From positions 186,001 through 250,000 of the forward strand of contig JAQJVL010000419.1 of NCBI GenBank assembly GCA_035578905.1: DNA of 64,000 nucleotides, given 5' to 3'. Both the position numbers and the translations under genes were made by a program. The notes under the pieces were generated by a model that searched no databases, was not told the origin of the DNA, and was given only the letters and a program-made list of their open reading frames with translations. Origin of the DNA: Stictocephala bisonia. Its lineage: Eukaryota > Arthropoda > Insecta > Hemiptera > Membracidae. Positions 60,600-64,000 of the stretch are shown here, piece by piece (position 1 is the first letter of the stretch; every line of letters starts with the position of its first letter).

Positions 60600-62960
60600 T
60601 GCTTTGAGTCTATATAATATATATAAAGCCGCATGTGTAACTCACTGACTGAGTGACTGACTCACTGACTGACGTATACAAATTCTAACCCACTTCCAGA
60701 TGAGCTAGAAACTTGAAAATTGGTACACTTGTAGCCTTTTACCGAGCAACCAACAGGAACATTCTGAAAACAAAAATCTTTAATTTTTAACGCCCCAAAA
60801 AAATCAAAATGGCGGAAAGGAATTTTGAATTGTGTGCAGAATTCATTGTGGGCAAACCGTTGATTGTAGAGCAAATCTGACAGCATATTCCAGATTTTTA
60901 ATTAAATTTCCTACAATTTTGTTGAGAAGTAGGCCTAATTGTTGTGTATTTTTTATAATAATTACGTAAAAAATTGTTAAATTTCATTTTTCGTTCAAAG
61001 AATTATATCTTTGTATTTTATTTCGTTACTAAGATACTATAGGAACTGAAACTTTACACATTATTTACCTTAACTCTTTTGTTCTCAAAACTGCTATAAA
61101 ATTTAATTTTTCATTGTTCATACCCTAGACAAAAATTCAAAATTGCTGACATGAAAACGCTGACGTGTTTGCACAATATAGGCTTTTGTTTTACTTAATC
61201 TGTAATTTTTAGTTTATGTGTTATATATTATTGTGGCATTTACTATAGTTTCCTCACAAAAGCCAGTAAAATTGAGTTTTGTCAAAATATGTGATTTTTC
61301 TGGAATAGTTAATTTAAAGGAATAATTTAAAGGAGCTATAAACTTAAAACCCTACACACTATTTTCCTTTACTACTTTGTTATCAAAATGCTATAAACTT
61401 TAATTTTGCACTTTTCATAAGAAGTGCAAAATTCAAAATGGATGACGTGAAATTGATGTGTTGTGTGCAGTGTTGAAGATTGATGTCTTGAGTGCAGTGT
61501 TGAAGATCGATGTCTTGTGTGCAGTGTTGAAGATTGATGTCTTGAGTGCAGTGTTGAAGATTGATGTCTTGTGTGCAGTGTTGAAGATTGATGTCTTGAG
61601 TGCAGTGTTGAAGATTGATGTCTTGTGTGCAGTGTTGAAGATCGATGTCTTGAGTGCAGTGTTGAAGATCGATGTCTTGTGTGCAGTGTTGAAGATTGAT
61701 GTCTTGTGTGCAGTGTTGAAGATTGATGTCTTGAGTGCAGTGTTGAAGATTGATGTCTTGTGTGCAGTGTTGAAGATTGATGTCTTGTGTGCAGTGTTGA
61801 AGATTGATATCTTGTGTGCAGTGTTGAAGATTGATGTCTTGTGTGCAGTGTTGAAGATTGATGTCTTGAGTGCAGTGTTGAAGTTTTTGTTTTACTGAAG
61901 CTGTAACATTTAGTTTAGACAGCATTAAATGAAATATTCAATCTAACAAATAAATTCTGTACAAAAATTGTGTTGTACATTTTTGTGGTACATACTATAG
62001 TTTCCTCACAAAAAGTTGGTAAAGTTAAATTTTGTCGAAAAAATGTGATTTTTTGGAAGAGTTCCTCCTATTTAAGCATGATTTAAAGAAGCCAGAACCT
62101 TACATACTATTTACCTTCACATTTTCTGTTAATAATATGCTATACAATAAGATTTTGCACTTTTCATAACTCAAACAAAATTCTAAATGGCTAATGACTA
62201 TTTCCACAGTTGAGGTTTTTATTTTACAGAATCTGTAATATTTAGTTTTGGAAACACCTAATGTAATATTGAAATTAACAATTCAATTCTGTACAAAAAG
62301 TGTCGTATACACTTTTGTGGCATATTCTATCGTTTCCACACAAAAAGTGGATAAAGTTGAGTTTTTGTAAAAAAATGTGATATTTTGAATTTATATCCAC
62401 AAGTAAGCATGATTAAAACAAGCTAGAAATTAAAAACCTTACACAATATTTACGTTTACTAGCCTCAATGATCAACTTCGGTATTAAACCACCAACAACT
62501 TAGATAATACCATATGATCATTTTGGGTAATCACCCGTTGTCATCTTGGGTAGCCCCATGATCAACTTAGTTAGCCTCCATGATCAACTAGGGCAGCCGA
62601 CCATCAACCGCTTAGGCCCCCCATGATGATTTTCGATTCCTCCGTGATCCCACTTTGGTAACCACTCTTGATCAACTTGGTAGCTTGTTATCAACTCGGA
62701 AAACCCCTGATGATCATCTTTTGCAGACACCCGTTATACTATTGGAAATGGTTATATACTTCTATGCTGTATAAACTACACTTACCTCACAAAAAGCCGG
62801 TAAAGTTGAGTTTTTGGTCAAAAACGGATTTTTGTAATATATCCACCAATTTCAGCATGATTATAACAAGCTGGATACTTAAAACCTTGCCCACTAATTA
62901 ACTTTGCTTTTGGAGTTGAGTGTTAGAGAGGACTTTACAGTCCTAACTTCGCCCCTTTAA
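60600..62960. repeat. Degenerate long-period repeat field
   Basis: Paragraph-like blocks recur with heavy divergence: a cctcacaaaaag-type start, gtaaagttgagttttg, aaaatgtgattttt, a catgatt...aagct segment and a ccttacacactatttacctt segment. Starts are near 61250, 62003, 62335 and 62786, so the spacing is irregular (330-750 bp). The left edge (60640-60760) has a cactgactgagtgactgact run followed by cacttccagatgagctagaa, a type of text common in insect repeats. No protein recognised. Confidence 0.6.
61468..61885. repeat. 27-bp minisatellite, about 16 copies
   Basis: Unit tgcagtgttgaagattgatg plus tcttgtg. 'tcttgag' and 'tcttgtg' forms often alternate, giving a 54-bp higher-order unit on the left. 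Period 27 keeps both strands open, so 61383-61925 (minus) and 61458-61898 (plus) are not genes. It sits inside one copy of the long-period repeat and is absent from the equivalent place in the others. Confidence 0.97.
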
Positions 62961-63680
62961 TAAAGGCATTTTTCATTTCATTTCATTACCTTGACCTCTC
63001 CGTTTACCTGCTTCTCTGATCAACCTTGGTAGCATCCCGTCATCAACTTAGGCAACTCCCCGTGGTGACCTTGGCTAGCCCCTGTGATCAACTTGGGCAG
63101 ATTCCGATAACCAACTTGCGCAGCTCCCGTGATCATGTTGAAAACCACCTGTGATCAACTTGGATAATCATCTTGGGTTGCCCCCTTGATCAATTAGGTT
63201 AACCAGCTGTCAACTATTTACAGTAGGTAGCCCCCCATGATGATCTTTTATAGTCCACAGTGATCCACTTTGGTAACCACCCGTAATAATCTTGTATAGC
63301 CTGTGATCAACTTCGAAAGCTCCTGGTAATCAACTTAGGTAGCCACCCTTGATCAATGTAGGTAGTCCCCCTTAATCAAGTTCAGCTCACCCCCATGATC
63401 AACCAAGGTAAACCACCTCTGATCATTTCGGGTAGCCCTCTCGATTAATATGGGTAGGAACCATTAATTTGGTGTAATTAATTTGGGTAGCCCATCGAGA
63501 TGAACTTGGGTAGCACCCCGTGATCAGCATAGGTTGTCCTCGTGTTCAACTTAGATTGCAACCCATCATCAACTTAGGTAACCCTCGTGATCAATGTAGG
63601 TTTCCCCGTGATTTACTTGGTAAACCGTGATTAACTTGGGTAGAATCCGTGGTCAAATTAGGTAGCATTCATGATATGTC
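62460..63680. repeat. Degenerate 20-25-bp array (gatcaacttgggtagcc family)
   Basis: Dozens of loosely related units (gatcaacttgggtagcccc, gatcaacttaggtagcca and so on) with variable spacers, interrupted at about 62725-62990. A last unit appears near 63960. Very old or mutating quickly. No coding frame. Confidence 0.75.
62921..62988 (+). mobile_element. LINE/SINE 3' tail, copy 1
   Basis: gttagagaggact, a small ggact/agtcc hairpin, cttcgcccctt, aataaaggcattttt and a (tttca)n tail. The aataaaggcattttt segment is shared with the LINE 3' end at 10416-10430. Confidence 0.65.
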
Positions 63681-63850
63681 ACGGACCGACCGTGGAGCCA
63701 GGCGTGGATATCACGGACCGACCGTGGAGACTTCGATGGACCTTACGTAGGACGGTGCTCTACGTAAGGTTAGAGAGGACTGTCTAGTCCCAACCTCGTC
63801 TTATAAAATAAAAACGTTTTTTCTTTTCATTTTATTTTGTTTCATTTCAT
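63681..63850 (+). mobile_element. LINE/SINE 3' tail, copy 2, with 10-bp hairpin
   Basis: Two copies of atcacggaccgaccgtggag, an exact 10-bp hairpin (ccttacgtag/ctacgtaagg, 63741-63769), then gttagagaggact, the ggact/agtcc hairpin, an aataaaa stretch and a T-rich tail with tttcatttcat. Confidence 0.65.
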
Positions 63851-64000
63851 GAGAAGATTGTGTTTTCCCCCTTCATTACGTAATCTACCAAAGTTTACCA
63901 AAGTTGATAAACTTTGTCAGCTTGATAAACCCAAGTTTGTCAGCTTGGGTTGACAACTGTAATCATCTTAGGTAGCCTTGATGCTTTTCAACGAAAGGGG
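63851..64000. other. Window end, short inverted motifs
   Basis: aaagtttaccaaagttgataaacttt-like self-complementary text and one degenerate array unit. No gene. Confidence 0.35.

Noticed and set aside
61383..61925. 180-codon minus frame (Gln/His/Cys-rich) and 146-codon plus frame
   Set aside because: Both are translations of the 27-bp minisatellite; neither has a plausible start context or domains.

Overview
This window reads as intergenic or heterochromatin-like DNA from an arthropod, probably an insect and perhaps a hemipteran. The grounds are AT-rich unique sequence, short TTAGG (insect-telomere-type) runs, CR1/Jockey-type LINEs, a Penelope-like element with a GIY-YIG endonuclease, and Tc1/mariner, Harbinger and TTAA-target DNA transposons. 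No bacterial features (operons, Shine-Dalgarno sites, CRISPR) are present. Most long open frames are translations of tandem repeats whose period is a multiple of three. They are not treated as genes.

Layout. 446-5530: one near full-length, decayed CR1/Jockey-type LINE (ORF1, endonuclease, reverse transcriptase, 3' UTR) carrying three different internal tandem arrays. 6586-12920: a 50-bp satellite in two opposed blocks; the left block is split by a younger 5'-truncated LINE (8225-10443) with a 6-bp target duplication. 13495-13812 and 14070-14165: a foldback-like repeat and one copy of a dispersed repeat. 15581-17583: a 100-bp satellite with a perfect 12-bp palindrome in most units. 17690-18429: internally deleted Harbinger transposase, minus strand. 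20999-25045: an 11-bp array, a LINE reverse-transcriptase relic (minus), a perfect 19-bp hairpin, tRNA-derived SINE-like fragments and a Penelope-type 3' end. 25744-30389: a 33-bp minisatellite split by a 3.5-kb insertion holding a Tc1/mariner-type transposase that lost its second catalytic aspartate, between inverted arms of about 455 bp.

31124-39079: a large inverted duplication with about 2.1-kb arms, each with a LINE reverse-transcriptase fragment. Its spacer holds a Penelope-like element whose 5' part is inverted, and its right arm alone holds a 1,282-bp TTAA-flanked element. 40013-42415: 75-bp and 51-bp minisatellites. 42955-48205: a 5.2-kb satellite of about 91 bp with three subfamilies. 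49225-53214: the only candidate host gene, two small exons in compatible phase separated by a 3.9-kb intron that itself holds two minisatellites. 53215-64000: AT-rich DNA, a GC-rich patch, Penelope 3' ends, a foldback MITE, a long-period degenerate repeat field with a 27-bp minisatellite, a degenerate array and two copies of a LINE/SINE 3' tail.

There is no gene pathway here. The story is repeat biology: more than fifteen unrelated tandem-repeat families cover roughly a quarter of the window, several arose inside mobile elements, and nested insertions allow their order to be worked out. All annotation was done by eye from the sequence and translated frames; no database or alignment program was used.
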